A DNA stretch of 5,445 nucleotides from an uncultured Polyangiaceae bacterium (GCA_938004815.1 CALKVR010000093.1:1-5445), one strand, 5' to 3'; shown: positions 1 through 5,435, counted from the first letter of the stretch. The notes: generated by a model not told the origin, from the sequence alone. Numbers and translations are program-made.

Positions 1-8
1 GTCGCTGA

Positions 9-461
9 TCAGCCCGCGGGGTCGCCGAGCGCCTCGATCCGGGCGGGGACGTACTTGTGCCACGGGGTGCCGACGAAGGGGTCACGGTCCTCGACGGCGG
101 TGAGCTCGTTGGGCGCGACGCCGGGCGTGGTCTCTCCGGTCTCGCCCGGGTAGGCCGTCCCCAGCCCGTTCGGCAGCGAAACGTGACCGCGCTGCATCGT
201 CTCCGACACCTCGACCGTGACGACGAGCGAGTCGCGCTTGGTCGTCAAGCGGACGGCGTCGCCCGACGTGAGCCCCAACCGCGTCGCGTCGTCGGGGTTG
301 ATACGGAGCGCGCCCTCGGCGTCCTTTTTCCGCCAAGCGGGGTCGCGGATGATGGTGTTCGCCGTGAACGAGCGCCGCTCGCCCTTAGCGAATCTGGCTA
401 GATAGGTCTCCGTGGGACAACAGAAGAGTCGTTTGACCACGCTAGGAGACCGTGGGTTCAC
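9..461 (-). pseudogene. C-terminal remnant of a molybdopterin oxidoreductase (formate dehydrogenase-like)
   Basis: The open frame encodes 150 residues. From about residue 27 (GERRSFTANTI, base 383 leftward) it reads like the C-terminal molybdopterin-dinucleotide-binding domain of large molybdopterin oxidoreductases. Features seen are the ERRSFTAN entry, RDPAWRKKDAEGALR, the GLTSGDAVRLTT beta-barrel stretch, GHVSLPNGLG, and a closing PFVGTPWHKYVPARIEAL before a TGA at 9-11. Family members are usually about 700 residues or more, with a 4Fe-4S site and a catalytic domain ahead of this one; none of that is here. Residues 1-26 do not look like the family and seem to be junction sequence. The only available start is a GTG at 459-461 with no Shine-Dalgarno sequence upstream, and the frame is closed by a stop at 498-500. 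I infer a gene fragment left by a deletion or insertion, probably not translated. It points away from the oxidase gene and shares no function with it. The domain call is firm; the pseudogene call is inference. Confidence 0.72.
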
Positions 462-533
462 AAAGCTGTTGCTGGACGCGCCGCCGGAGATGAGGCCTCA
501 TCAGGTTCGCGGGGGCGGATTCCGCGAGCGTGC

Positions 534-539
534 GAGGAG
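534..539 (+). promoter_or_regulatory. Ribosome binding site of the oxidase gene
   Basis: GAGGAG lies five bases before the ATG at 545. It decides between that ATG and an in-frame GTG at 530, which has no comparable upstream motif and would bury the binding site inside the coding sequence. Confidence 0.75.
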
Positions 540-544
540 CTTCT

Positions 545-1816
545 ATGCGCAAGCGAACGACGGTCGCGGGTGTCCTTTCCTTGGTCGGCGCGGCTGGACC
601 CAGCGTTCTGGTTGCGTCCTGCAGCGAGGAATTCGTGTGGCCTGTCGGGTCGGAGGAGTGCGTCGCCGAGCCGCAGCAGGGCGCGTGGGATCCGAACCTC
701 CTGAATTGGATCGACGTCGGAGCTCCAGGTGCGGATGTTCCGAAGCAGGAACCGTGGCACGACATCCAGCCGCATCATGCGTTCTTGGTAGCGGTCCACG
801 CTGCGCACCTCCCGTCGGGGGAGCTGATCCTCTATCACGGCGAAGGCGAGACGCGCGTGTGGCCGATCGGCACGCCTCCCGAGCAGATGCGCTGGCATCC
901 AGTCCCGTTCGACGTGCCCCAGGCGAACCCCGATCTGTGCAGTTATCAGCCGGTAGACCCGAGCTACCGCTGCTTCGCTGACATCTTCTGTTCGGGGCAG
1001 GTCGTGCTTCCTGACGGCCGCCTGTTCGTCGCGGGGGGAAACGTCGAGGGCAACGCAGGCGGCGGCGGTCTCTCGGACATGTTCTTGTTCGACCCGGCAG
1101 ACGCAGACCAGGACGTATTCCCGTTCGGTTGGGCGAGGAGCAACGACACGATGGAGGTGGATCGCTGGTACCCGACCCTCACGGTGATTCCTGGCGCGAC
1201 TCCGCAGGTGAGCCCGTTCGGCAGAGTGCTCATCGTGAGCGGCGCGACGCGGACACTTGGCGGTGCATCGACGCCGATCTTCGAGCTTTACGACGCAGAC
1301 CCTGAGGTTGACCAGGTTACGACGCTTACGATCCAGGGCGAATCCCCGTTCAACAGCGCGAATCCCATGCCGCTGTACCCGTTCATGTTCTTGCTCCCGA
1401 ACGGCGACATCTTCTTCGCGGGCGGGGAGGACGCGACGGAGAACACGCGACGCGGGCGGGTGCTCATCCCGGACTACAACAACGGCGGCACGTGGGCTTG
1501 GCATCCCCGCATCTTCGAGAGCAGCATCACCGGCGGGTCGGCAGTCATGTACGCACCCGGCAAGATCATGAAGTCGGGCGGGCTTGCCCCGGGCGACGAC
1601 CAGCTCGCGCACCAGATCACCGAAACGATCGACCTGTCCAACACTACGTCTGGGAACTACACGAACGCGCCCGACTTCGTGGTCACAGCACCAATGGCGC
1701 GTGCCAGGCACTTCCACACGCTAACGCTGCTGCCAGACGGACGCGTCGTCGCGACAGGAGGCAACTCTCGCGGCAACGGCAGAGTGGGCGACCATACGTC
1801 ATACGACTGCGACTAA
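545..1816 (+). CDS. Lipoprotein copper radical oxidase (glyoxal/galactose oxidase-like), N-terminal half, ended by an in-frame TAA
   Basis: This half has 423 residues to the TAA. Residues 1-26 form a lipoprotein signal peptide: an MRKR start, a hydrophobic run, and the lipobox VASC with Cys26 as the predicted lipid-modified residue, so the mature protein should be membrane-anchored outside the cytoplasm. From about residue 50 the kelch-type propeller of glyoxal oxidases follows, with LPSGELILYHGEG, FCSGQVVLPDGRLFVAGGN, DRWYPTLTVIPG, LYPFMFLLPNGDIFFAGGE and HTLTLLPDGRVVATGGN. Cys149 (codon 989-991) and Tyr209 (codon 1169-1171) align with the Cys and Tyr that crosslink into the radical cofactor of this family (CAZy AA5). 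No Trp is seen at the place equivalent to the stacking Trp of galactose oxidase, so the enzyme resembles glyoxal oxidases more. The copper ligands Tyr-His and His and the DUF1929 domain lie beyond the stop, in the same frame, so this half alone cannot form the copper site. The ATG at 545 is chosen because of GAGGAG at 534-539. The family call is firm; the substrate is unknown. Confidence 0.85.
   Translation: MRKRTTVAGVLSLVGAAGPSVLVASCSEEFVWPVGSEECVAEPQQGAWDPNLLNWIDVGAPGADVPKQEPWHDIQPHHAFLVAVHAAHLPSGELILYHGEGETRVWPIGTPPEQMRWHPVPFDVPQANPDLCSYQPVDPSYRCFADIFCSGQVVLPDGRLFVAGGNVEGNAGGGGLSDMFLFDPADADQDVFPFGWARSNDTMEVDRWYPTLTVIPGATPQVSPFGRVLIVSGATRTLGGASTPIFELYDADPEVDQVTTLTIQGESPFNSANPMPLYPFMFLLPNGDIFFAGGEDATENTRRGRVLIPDYNNGGTWAWHPRIFESSITGGSAVMYAPGKIMKSGGLAPGDDQLAHQITETIDLSNTTSGNYTNAPDFVVTAPMARARHFHTLTLLPDGRVVATGGNSRGNGRVGDHTSYDCD
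1814..1816 (+). other. In-frame TAA interrupting the oxidase gene
   Basis: The frame from 545 reads ...SYDCD, then TAA, then GTPISFGICNDAAPRDG and onward without any other stop to 4039. No frame change is needed, so one base change explains it: CAA (Gln), GAA (Glu) or AAA (Lys) to TAA. The stop lies at the start of a Cys-rich insertion in the propeller. The stop that ends the same frame is also TAA (4037-4039), so TAA cannot simply be assumed to be a sense codon here. Confidence 0.9.
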
Positions 1817-1906
1817 GGCACCCCGATTTCCTTTGGCATCTGCAACGATGCTGCGCCCCGCGATGGCGTTCCTGAGCCCGGCACGGCCCTGATCGGCTGC
1901 CCCGCG

Positions 1907-4039
1907 GTGCCGAGCTACTGCGCCGATGGCGCTTCTTGCACGCTACCCACTGGGGGCGGGGGTGAAGCGGATCCCGTTCCGTGCACGGATATTGACGGTG
2001 ACCTCATTCCCGACAACGCATCCTGCGGAGCCCCATGCGCGAGCGCTAGCGACTGCCCGCCCGGCTCGACTTGTGGCGCAGTCAGTGGGCACTGTGAGAT
2101 GAGCTGCTTCGGCGCATCTACCTGCGGCGCAGTGGTGCGGTGCAGTGGCGGCGGCGCCTGGTGCGATCCGGCGAACAACGCCTGCCATGCGACCAGAACT
2201 GCCGAGCTCTGGGACCCCGATTGCCAGACCTGGACCGAGCTCGGCGCGCAACAGAACCCCCGTATGTATCACTCGACGGCCCTGCTGTTGCCGGATGCGA
2301 GCGTGATCTCGATGGGCGGCGGCCATGGCGCGTTTGCCCTGAAGGATCAATGGGACGCGCAGATCTTCGTGCCCGAGTACGGCACGGCAGGGCAGGTCGA
2401 CATGCCCCTGATCGCGGTCGCCGGCGCAACCAACATGAACTTCGGTCACCCGCCCCTCCCATGGAACGGTGAGGCGCAAGTCCTGATCCTCAACGCGAGC
2501 GCCGACGTTACGCCTGAGCGCTTTACCCTCGTTCGGCTCGGAAGCGCGACCCATGGATTCGACATGGACCAGCGCTGGATGAGACTTGGAGCGGTCGAGT
2601 ACGAGCAGAACATCCCAAGTGCGGTGACCGTGAAGGGCCCGGAGAGCACACCGGGCAAACTGGCCGCGTTCTCGGCGCCTCCGGGGTACTACATGCTCTT
2701 CATGCGCACGCTCAGCGGCGAGGTCTCGACGGGACAGTACGTGAAGGTCGGGCCGGGCATTTCGGCCGTCTACGGATGCCCCGCAAAGGAAGGCTTGGTC
2801 GCCCGCGAAACGTCGTGCCTGGCTGAGCCGGTCGGCGGGCAGTGTCCCGCTGGCAGCACGCAGACCACCAACGTCGCCTTACCGCGGATGATGGGTCCGC
2901 TCGGCAGCATGGACGGCTGGCATGTCCTCGTCCCGGCCGGTGCCCTCGCCGACCACGGGCGTGGTCTCGGTCGTCCAACCGCCGCGGAACTGGCTACTAT
3001 CGAGGCGCGGTGCGTCGCGGCGTGCGAGGCTCACTACCAAAGCGATCCCTCGGTCTCCGCCAACTGCAGCGACCCGGGCGCGTTCGACGAGCCGTTCTAC
3101 TTCATGAGCGATGCGCCCGGGCCCTACGACCTGGTCTTGCCAAGCCAGAAACAGGGCCAGGATGTTTTTGCCGGCGAGGCGCTCGCTTGCGACGTCGACT
3201 CGACGTGCTGCTCGGTCTTCGACGAAGACTTGTGCGCAGCTTCGCCCGACAGGACCACCCCAGCCAACGACCTCTTGGGCGTCGGCGAGGAGTACAAGAT
3301 CGCGCTCAGCCCGCTGTCCGAGGTCGAGATCACGACGAATCAGGGCACATACGACTCGGAGCTCACCGGAAGCGTCGGCTACAGTTTCTGCCCCGACGCG
3401 AGCGGCTCCGCCCCGTGTCCGTTCTACCTCGGATCGTTCGTGGCGCGGGCGACCTCCACCATTACGGCCTCGATGACTTGCGCAGACGGAACGACGGCGC
3501 AGCAGGCGATCTCCGATCTCGTCGTGAAGCTCGGCCAACCCGCGTTCGGCATCGCGAGCGGCCTATCGTCCGTCGACAAGGGTTTCCCGAAGGGGGCACT
3601 GATCCTCGAGGCCGAGATGGACGTCGGGACGACGCACATCACCAGACGACGGCCCACGACGGCCGACGTGGTGTTCGAGGCGGTCGGGCCCACCTTTGAC
3701 GCCGGCAACCTCATCGTCTCCATCGCGGTACCGTGCAACACGAGCACTGCCTCGATCACCGCGAGGCTGACCGTGGACAGCGGCGACGCGCTCGGCGAGC
3801 CGCCGGCGGTCACGAACACGACGGCTACGACAGGGACCTGTGGCCTGCGCCGGGCGCTCACGGCGTCGGTTTCGGATCCCGATGCCGATGCCGGGGCGGT
3901 TCAGTGGAGGGTGGACGGCGTGTTGCTCGCGCCCGGTACGACCTTTATGATCGTTACGGGTGGCCACACGTTGGAGGCGATCGTGCGAGACAGCCGTGGG
4001 GCGACGACGACGGCGCGGAAGGAGATAACATGCCTGTAA
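1907..4039 (+). CDS. Copper radical oxidase, C-terminal half (copper ligands, DUF1929, Ig-like tail), separated by the TAA
   Basis: This is the continuation of the gene starting at 545: the frame is open from 1817, and GTG 1907 is only the first start-like codon. No Shine-Dalgarno sequence precedes it, so independent translation is doubtful. Residues here count from 1907. Residues 1-94, plus the 30 codons before, form a Cys-rich insertion with spacing such as SASDCPPGSTCG. The propeller then resumes with TAELWDPDCQTW and PRMYHSTALLLPDA, whose Tyr121 and His122 (2267-2272) match the axial Tyr and first His ligand of AA5 oxidases. THGFDMDQRWMRLG supplies His216 (2552-2554), the second His ligand. 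PPGYYMLFMRTLSGEVSTG is the end of the DUF1929 beta domain (to about 282). Residues 283-630 are an extension I do not recognise, with Cys clusters such as DVDSTCCSVFDEDLC. Residues about 631-710 look like an Ig/PKD-type domain (SVSDPDADAGAVQWRVDG). With the first half the product would be 1,164 residues, about twice a typical glyoxal oxidase. Its last 10 bases overlap the next gene. Confidence 0.8.
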   Translation: MPSYCADGASCTLPTGGGGEADPVPCTDIDGDLIPDNASCGAPCASASDCPPGSTCGAVSGHCEMSCFGASTCGAVVRCSGGGAWCDPANNACHATRTAELWDPDCQTWTELGAQQNPRMYHSTALLLPDASVISMGGGHGAFALKDQWDAQIFVPEYGTAGQVDMPLIAVAGATNMNFGHPPLPWNGEAQVLILNASADVTPERFTLVRLGSATHGFDMDQRWMRLGAVEYEQNIPSAVTVKGPESTPGKLAAFSAPPGYYMLFMRTLSGEVSTGQYVKVGPGISAVYGCPAKEGLVARETSCLAEPVGGQCPAGSTQTTNVALPRMMGPLGSMDGWHVLVPAGALADHGRGLGRPTAAELATIEARCVAACEAHYQSDPSVSANCSDPGAFDEPFYFMSDAPGPYDLVLPSQKQGQDVFAGEALACDVDSTCCSVFDEDLCAASPDRTTPANDLLGVGEEYKIALSPLSEVEITTNQGTYDSELTGSVGYSFCPDASGSAPCPFYLGSFVARATSTITASMTCADGTTAQQAISDLVVKLGQPAFGIASGLSSVDKGFPKGALILEAEMDVGTTHITRRRPTTADVVFEAVGPTFDAGNLIVSIAVPCNTSTASITARLTVDSGDALGEPPAVTNTTATTGTCGLRRALTASVSDPDADAGAVQWRVDGVLLAPGTTFMIVTGGHTLEAIVRDSRGATTTARKEITCL
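4019..4024 (+). promoter_or_regulatory. Ribosome binding site of lipoprotein gene 1, inside the oxidase coding sequence
   Basis: AAGGAG lies five bases before the ATG at 4030 and is also part of the Lys-Glu codons near the oxidase C-terminus. Together with the 10-base overlap of the two genes, this suggests translational coupling. It also sets the true start, well inside a longer open frame that begins at 3733. Confidence 0.85.
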
Positions 4040-4530
4040 GCCACTCGCTCCGCGCTCTCCTCCCCACGTTGCTACTCGTTGGCTGTAGCTCGGAGGTCGA
4101 GGGGACCAGCGACTGGATGCTGGGCACATTCTCCAATACTCGCGTGAACGATCAGTCGATTGGCCTGGCATCGCTCGGTCGCTACGAGTTCCGCGAGAAT
4201 GGCACGCTTGTGCTGCTTGGGATCACCCACTGCGCTGAGAACAGGGAAGAGCTGGTCCAGGAGTACAGGTGGCGGCGCGATGGCGACTCGCAGGTCATCG
4301 TTGAAGTCCCCGAGCCAGAGAACACAGTCTTCCAAACGTGGGTCGTCACATTGGGTAAGGACTGTAACACCCTGAAGGTCGACCAAATCCAGGATGGAGA
4401 GTCGAGGGGTGGCTTCACCCTGTGGCGAGGCGCAGTCTGTATGCAGGACCTACCCCCTTGCGACGGCGTCGAGTGCCCGAGCTGCGAGACGGTCTGGTGC
4501 GACGAGCCGCCCCCCGCGTGCAGCGAGTAG
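4030..4530 (+). CDS. Small lipoprotein 1 with Cys-rich C-terminal tail, function unknown
   Basis: The gene encodes 166 residues. The signal peptide ends in the lipobox LVGC with Cys19 as the predicted lipidated residue, followed by Ser-Ser-Glu, so the protein should be a membrane-anchored lipoprotein. Residues about 25-130 hold a compact pattern, including TSDWMLGTFSNT, RYEFRENGTL, EYRWRRDGD and VDQIQDGE. Its alternating polar and hydrophobic strands suggest a small beta-barrel or lipocalin-like fold; that fold is inference only. Residues 131-166 form a tail with seven Cys (including CDGVECPSCETVWC), which may form disulfides or bind metal. I do not recognise a named family. The start ATG is supported by AAGGAG five bases upstream and overlaps the oxidase stop (TAA 4037-4039) by 10 bases, so the two genes are very likely co-transcribed and coupled. 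If the TAA at 1814 stops translation of the oxidase, expression of this gene may fall. It has a close paralogue immediately downstream (4753-5253), equal in length and about 78% identical without gaps. Confidence 0.85.
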   Translation: MPVSHSLRALLPTLLLVGCSSEVEGTSDWMLGTFSNTRVNDQSIGLASLGRYEFRENGTLVLLGITHCAENREELVQEYRWRRDGDSQVIVEVPEPENTVFQTWVVTLGKDCNTLKVDQIQDGESRGGFTLWRGAVCMQDLPPCDGVECPSCETVWCDEPPPACSE

Positions 4531-4544
4531 CTCGTCCTCTCTCT

Positions 4545-4560
4545 CGCCCGGTTTCGGGCG
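4545..4560 (+). terminator. Hairpin after lipoprotein gene 1, possible terminator
   Basis: A perfect six-base stem, CGCCCG with CGGGCG, encloses the loop GTTT, starting 14 bases after the TAG stop. No T-run follows, so intrinsic termination would be weak. Its right arm overlaps the left arm of a longer inverted repeat (4556-4612), so the two structures exclude each other. The equivalent hairpin after gene 2 is one base pair longer. Confidence 0.4.
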
Positions 4561-4612
4561 CCAGCCAGCGCACCTTCCGTACGGTCGTGAGCGCTACGTT
4601 GACCTGGCGCCC
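4556..4612. repeat. Conserved 57-base inverted-repeat element, copy 1
   Basis: GGGCGCCAG (4556-4564) and CTGGCGCCC (4604-4612) are perfect inverted repeats around 39 bases. Inside them AGCGC (4567-4571) pairs with GCGCT (4591-4595), and the palindrome CCGTACGG (4577-4584) lies in the middle. The second copy differs at one base only (A4590 versus G5320), outside the paired arms. It may be a folded RNA at the transcript end or a palindromic DNA element; its role is unknown. Confidence 0.6.
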
Positions 4613-4672
4613 TCCTACGACCCCATCGGCGGCAGCTTCGGCACGGTCATCCACCTGCCTCTCCTCTGCCAC

Positions 4673-4750
4673 TCGTTACGGGTGCCCACACGTTGCAGGC
4701 GATCGTGCGAGACGGCCGTGGGGCGACGACGACGGCGCGAAAGGAGATAA
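4673..4750 (+). pseudogene. Truncated copy of the oxidase C-terminal tail
   Basis: These bases translate to VTGAHTLQAIVRDGRGA and then TTTARKEIN. They match the last residues of the oxidase Ig-like domain (VTGGHTLEAIVRDSRGA, TTTARKEIT) at the DNA level with four mismatches in 78 bases. No start codon with an RBS precedes it, so it is a passive leftover of the duplication; its useful part is the RBS it carries. A one-base insertion (ATAAAC for ATAAC) removes the original TGC-CTG-TAA ending and leaves the remnant in frame with lipoprotein gene 2. Confidence 0.85.
4741..4746 (+). promoter_or_regulatory. Ribosome binding site of lipoprotein gene 2
   Basis: AAGGAG lies six bases before the GTG at 4753. 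It is the duplicated counterpart of 4019-4024 and fixes the start of gene 2 at the position equivalent to the ATG of gene 1. Confidence 0.8.
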
Positions 4751-4752
4751 AC

Positions 4753-5253
4753 GTGCATGTAAGTAAGTCGTGCCGCGCTCTCCTGGCCGCTCTGGTCGTC
4801 GTTGGCTGCAGCTCGGAGGTCGAGGGGACCAGCGATTGGATGCTTGGAACGTTCTCGGATACGAACGTGAACGACAGCACCGCGGGTCTGGCCTCGCTAA
4901 CTCGCTACGAGTTTCGCGAAGACGGTACCCTCGCCCTAACAGGCGTTACACACTGCGCTGAGAATCGCCTAGGAACTCCACGCGAGTATCGATGGCGGCG
5001 CGACGGTGACGAGCAGGTGATCGTCGAAATTCCTGAGTCGGAGAACGCGGTGTTCCAGAGCTGGGTCATAACGCGCGGCGGGGAGTGCAACACGCTCCAG
5101 GTGGACCAGATCCAGGACGGCGAGCCGAAGGGCGGGCCCAGGTTGTGGCGAGGCGCAGTCTGTATGCAGGACCTACCCCCTTGCGACGGCGTCGAGTGCC
5201 CGAGCTGCGAGACGGTCTGGTGCGACGAGCCGCCCCCCGCGTGCAGCGAGTAG
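4753..5253 (+). CDS. Small lipoprotein 2 with Cys-rich C-terminal tail, paralogue of lipoprotein 1
   Basis: The gene encodes 166 residues, starting with GTG. The signal peptide ends in the lipobox VVGC with Cys19 as the predicted lipidated residue. Aligned to the first copy without gaps, I count 36 differences, all within residues 1-130; residues 131-166, with the seven-Cys tail, are identical. Retained blocks include SSEVEGTSDWMLGTFS, RYEFRE, THCAENR, EYRWRRDGD and VDQIQDGE. The most changed spots are the signal peptide, residues 42-44 and residues 73-77. The pattern (same length, many synonymous differences, conserved Trp, Cys and Gly) indicates that both copies were kept under selection for protein function. 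The gene follows copy 1 after 222 bases, and I see no convincing promoter between them, so it may be co-transcribed. An open frame reaches upstream to TTG 4693, but the RBS and lipobox place the start at 4753. The function is not recognised. Confidence 0.85.
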   Translation: MHVSKSCRALLAALVVVGCSSEVEGTSDWMLGTFSDTNVNDSTAGLASLTRYEFREDGTLALTGVTHCAENRLGTPREYRWRRDGDEQVIVEIPESENAVFQSWVITRGGECNTLQVDQIQDGEPKGGPRLWRGAVCMQDLPPCDGVECPSCETVWCDEPPPACSE

Positions 5254-5272
5254 TTCGTCCGCTTCCTCTTTC

Positions 5273-5291
5273 GCGCCCGGGCTTCGGGCGC
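5273..5291 (+). terminator. Hairpin after lipoprotein gene 2, possible terminator
   Basis: GCGCCCG pairs perfectly with CGGGCGC around the loop GGCTT, 19 bases after the TAG stop. The flanking sequence differs from copy 1 by insertions, yet the stem is kept and lengthened by one pair, which suggests the structure matters. No T-run follows. Confidence 0.45.
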
Positions 5292-5342
5292 CAGCCAGCG
5301 CACCTTCCGTACGGTCGTGGGCGCTACGTTGACCTGGCGCCC
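5286..5342. repeat. Conserved 57-base inverted-repeat element, copy 2
   Basis: The arms GGGCGCCAG (5286-5294) and CTGGCGCCC (5334-5342) are the same as at 4556-4612, with the same CCGTACGG centre (5307-5314) and a single base change at 5320. As in copy 1, its left arm overlaps the right arm of the shorter hairpin. Confidence 0.6.
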
Positions 5343-5417
5343 TCCTGCGGGGAAGCCGAGCGCCTTCTTCGCGTGGCGACGCAGGGCGCGGCGTAACCGT
5401 CCGGCGGGGGACGCGAC

Positions 5418-5435
5418 GCTCCCGAGCGCGGGAGC
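5418..5435. other. Perfect seven-base hairpin near the window end
   Basis: GCTCCCG pairs with CGGGAGC around the loop AGCG. It could end transcription from either side, but no T-run is present and the sequence beyond 5445 is not visible. Nothing else is seen in 5350-5445. Confidence 0.3.

Larger units (their letters stand above)
3951..4619 (+). repeat. Tandem duplication, copy 1 (oxidase tail + RBS + lipoprotein gene + downstream element)
   Basis: The block matches 4673-5349. Its left edge starts at TCGTTACGGG; bases 3951-4028 match 4673-4750 with four mismatches in 78. It continues through the lipoprotein gene and ends after GGCGCCCTCCT (4606-4616), where 4553-4616 match 5283-5346 with one mismatch in 64. 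The offset rises from 722 to 730 through small insertions. The two copies are separated by about 53 bases of unrelated sequence (4620-4672). Confidence 0.9.
4673..5349 (+). repeat. Tandem duplication, copy 2
   Basis: This is the direct repeat of 3951-4619. It contains a truncated oxidase tail (4673-4750), the copied RBS, lipoprotein gene 2, a hairpin and the inverted-repeat element. Similarity stops at about 5349, after GGCGCCCTCCT; the following bases share nothing with the sequence after copy 1. Confidence 0.9.

Noticed and set aside
433..462. Possible promoter with TTGACC at 433-438
   Set aside because: No acceptable -10 hexamer lies 16-18 bases downstream (GTTCAC or TTCACA), so it is not supported.
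530..544. GTG at 530 as the oxidase start
   Set aside because: It would place the GAGGAG motif inside the coding sequence and add five residues before the MRKR signal-peptide start; the ATG at 545 has proper spacing.
458..1717. 419-codon open frame on the minus strand opposite the oxidase gene
   Set aside because: Its translation is Arg-rich with no recognisable domain, and it mirrors the codon bias of the plus-strand gene. The plus-strand gene has a signal peptide, an RBS and family motifs.
1814..1816. Altered genetic code with TAA as a sense codon
   Set aside because: The same frame also ends with TAA at 4037-4039, overlapping the next start as in a normal operon. One case is not enough to support reassignment.
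1800..1910. A frameshift as the cause of the split oxidase
   Set aside because: The frame before and after the TAA is the same, and the 30 codons between the stop and 1907 read sensibly, so no insertion or deletion is needed.
2842..3699. 285-codon open frame on the plus strand in another frame
   Set aside because: It is Arg-rich low-complexity translation lying inside the oxidase coding sequence, with no RBS and no motif; a shadow of the GC-rich gene.
3733..4029. Long 5' extension of lipoprotein gene 1 from 3733
   Set aside because: It overlaps the oxidase in another frame, and the RBS, ATG and lipobox at 4030 give a clean start with the same length as the paralogue.
4905..5303. 132-codon minus-strand frame, and plus-strand frames at 4422-4766 and 5085-5396
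   Set aside because: They resemble each other between copies only because the DNA is duplicated. They lie across the lipoprotein genes in other frames and have no RBS or recognisable domain.
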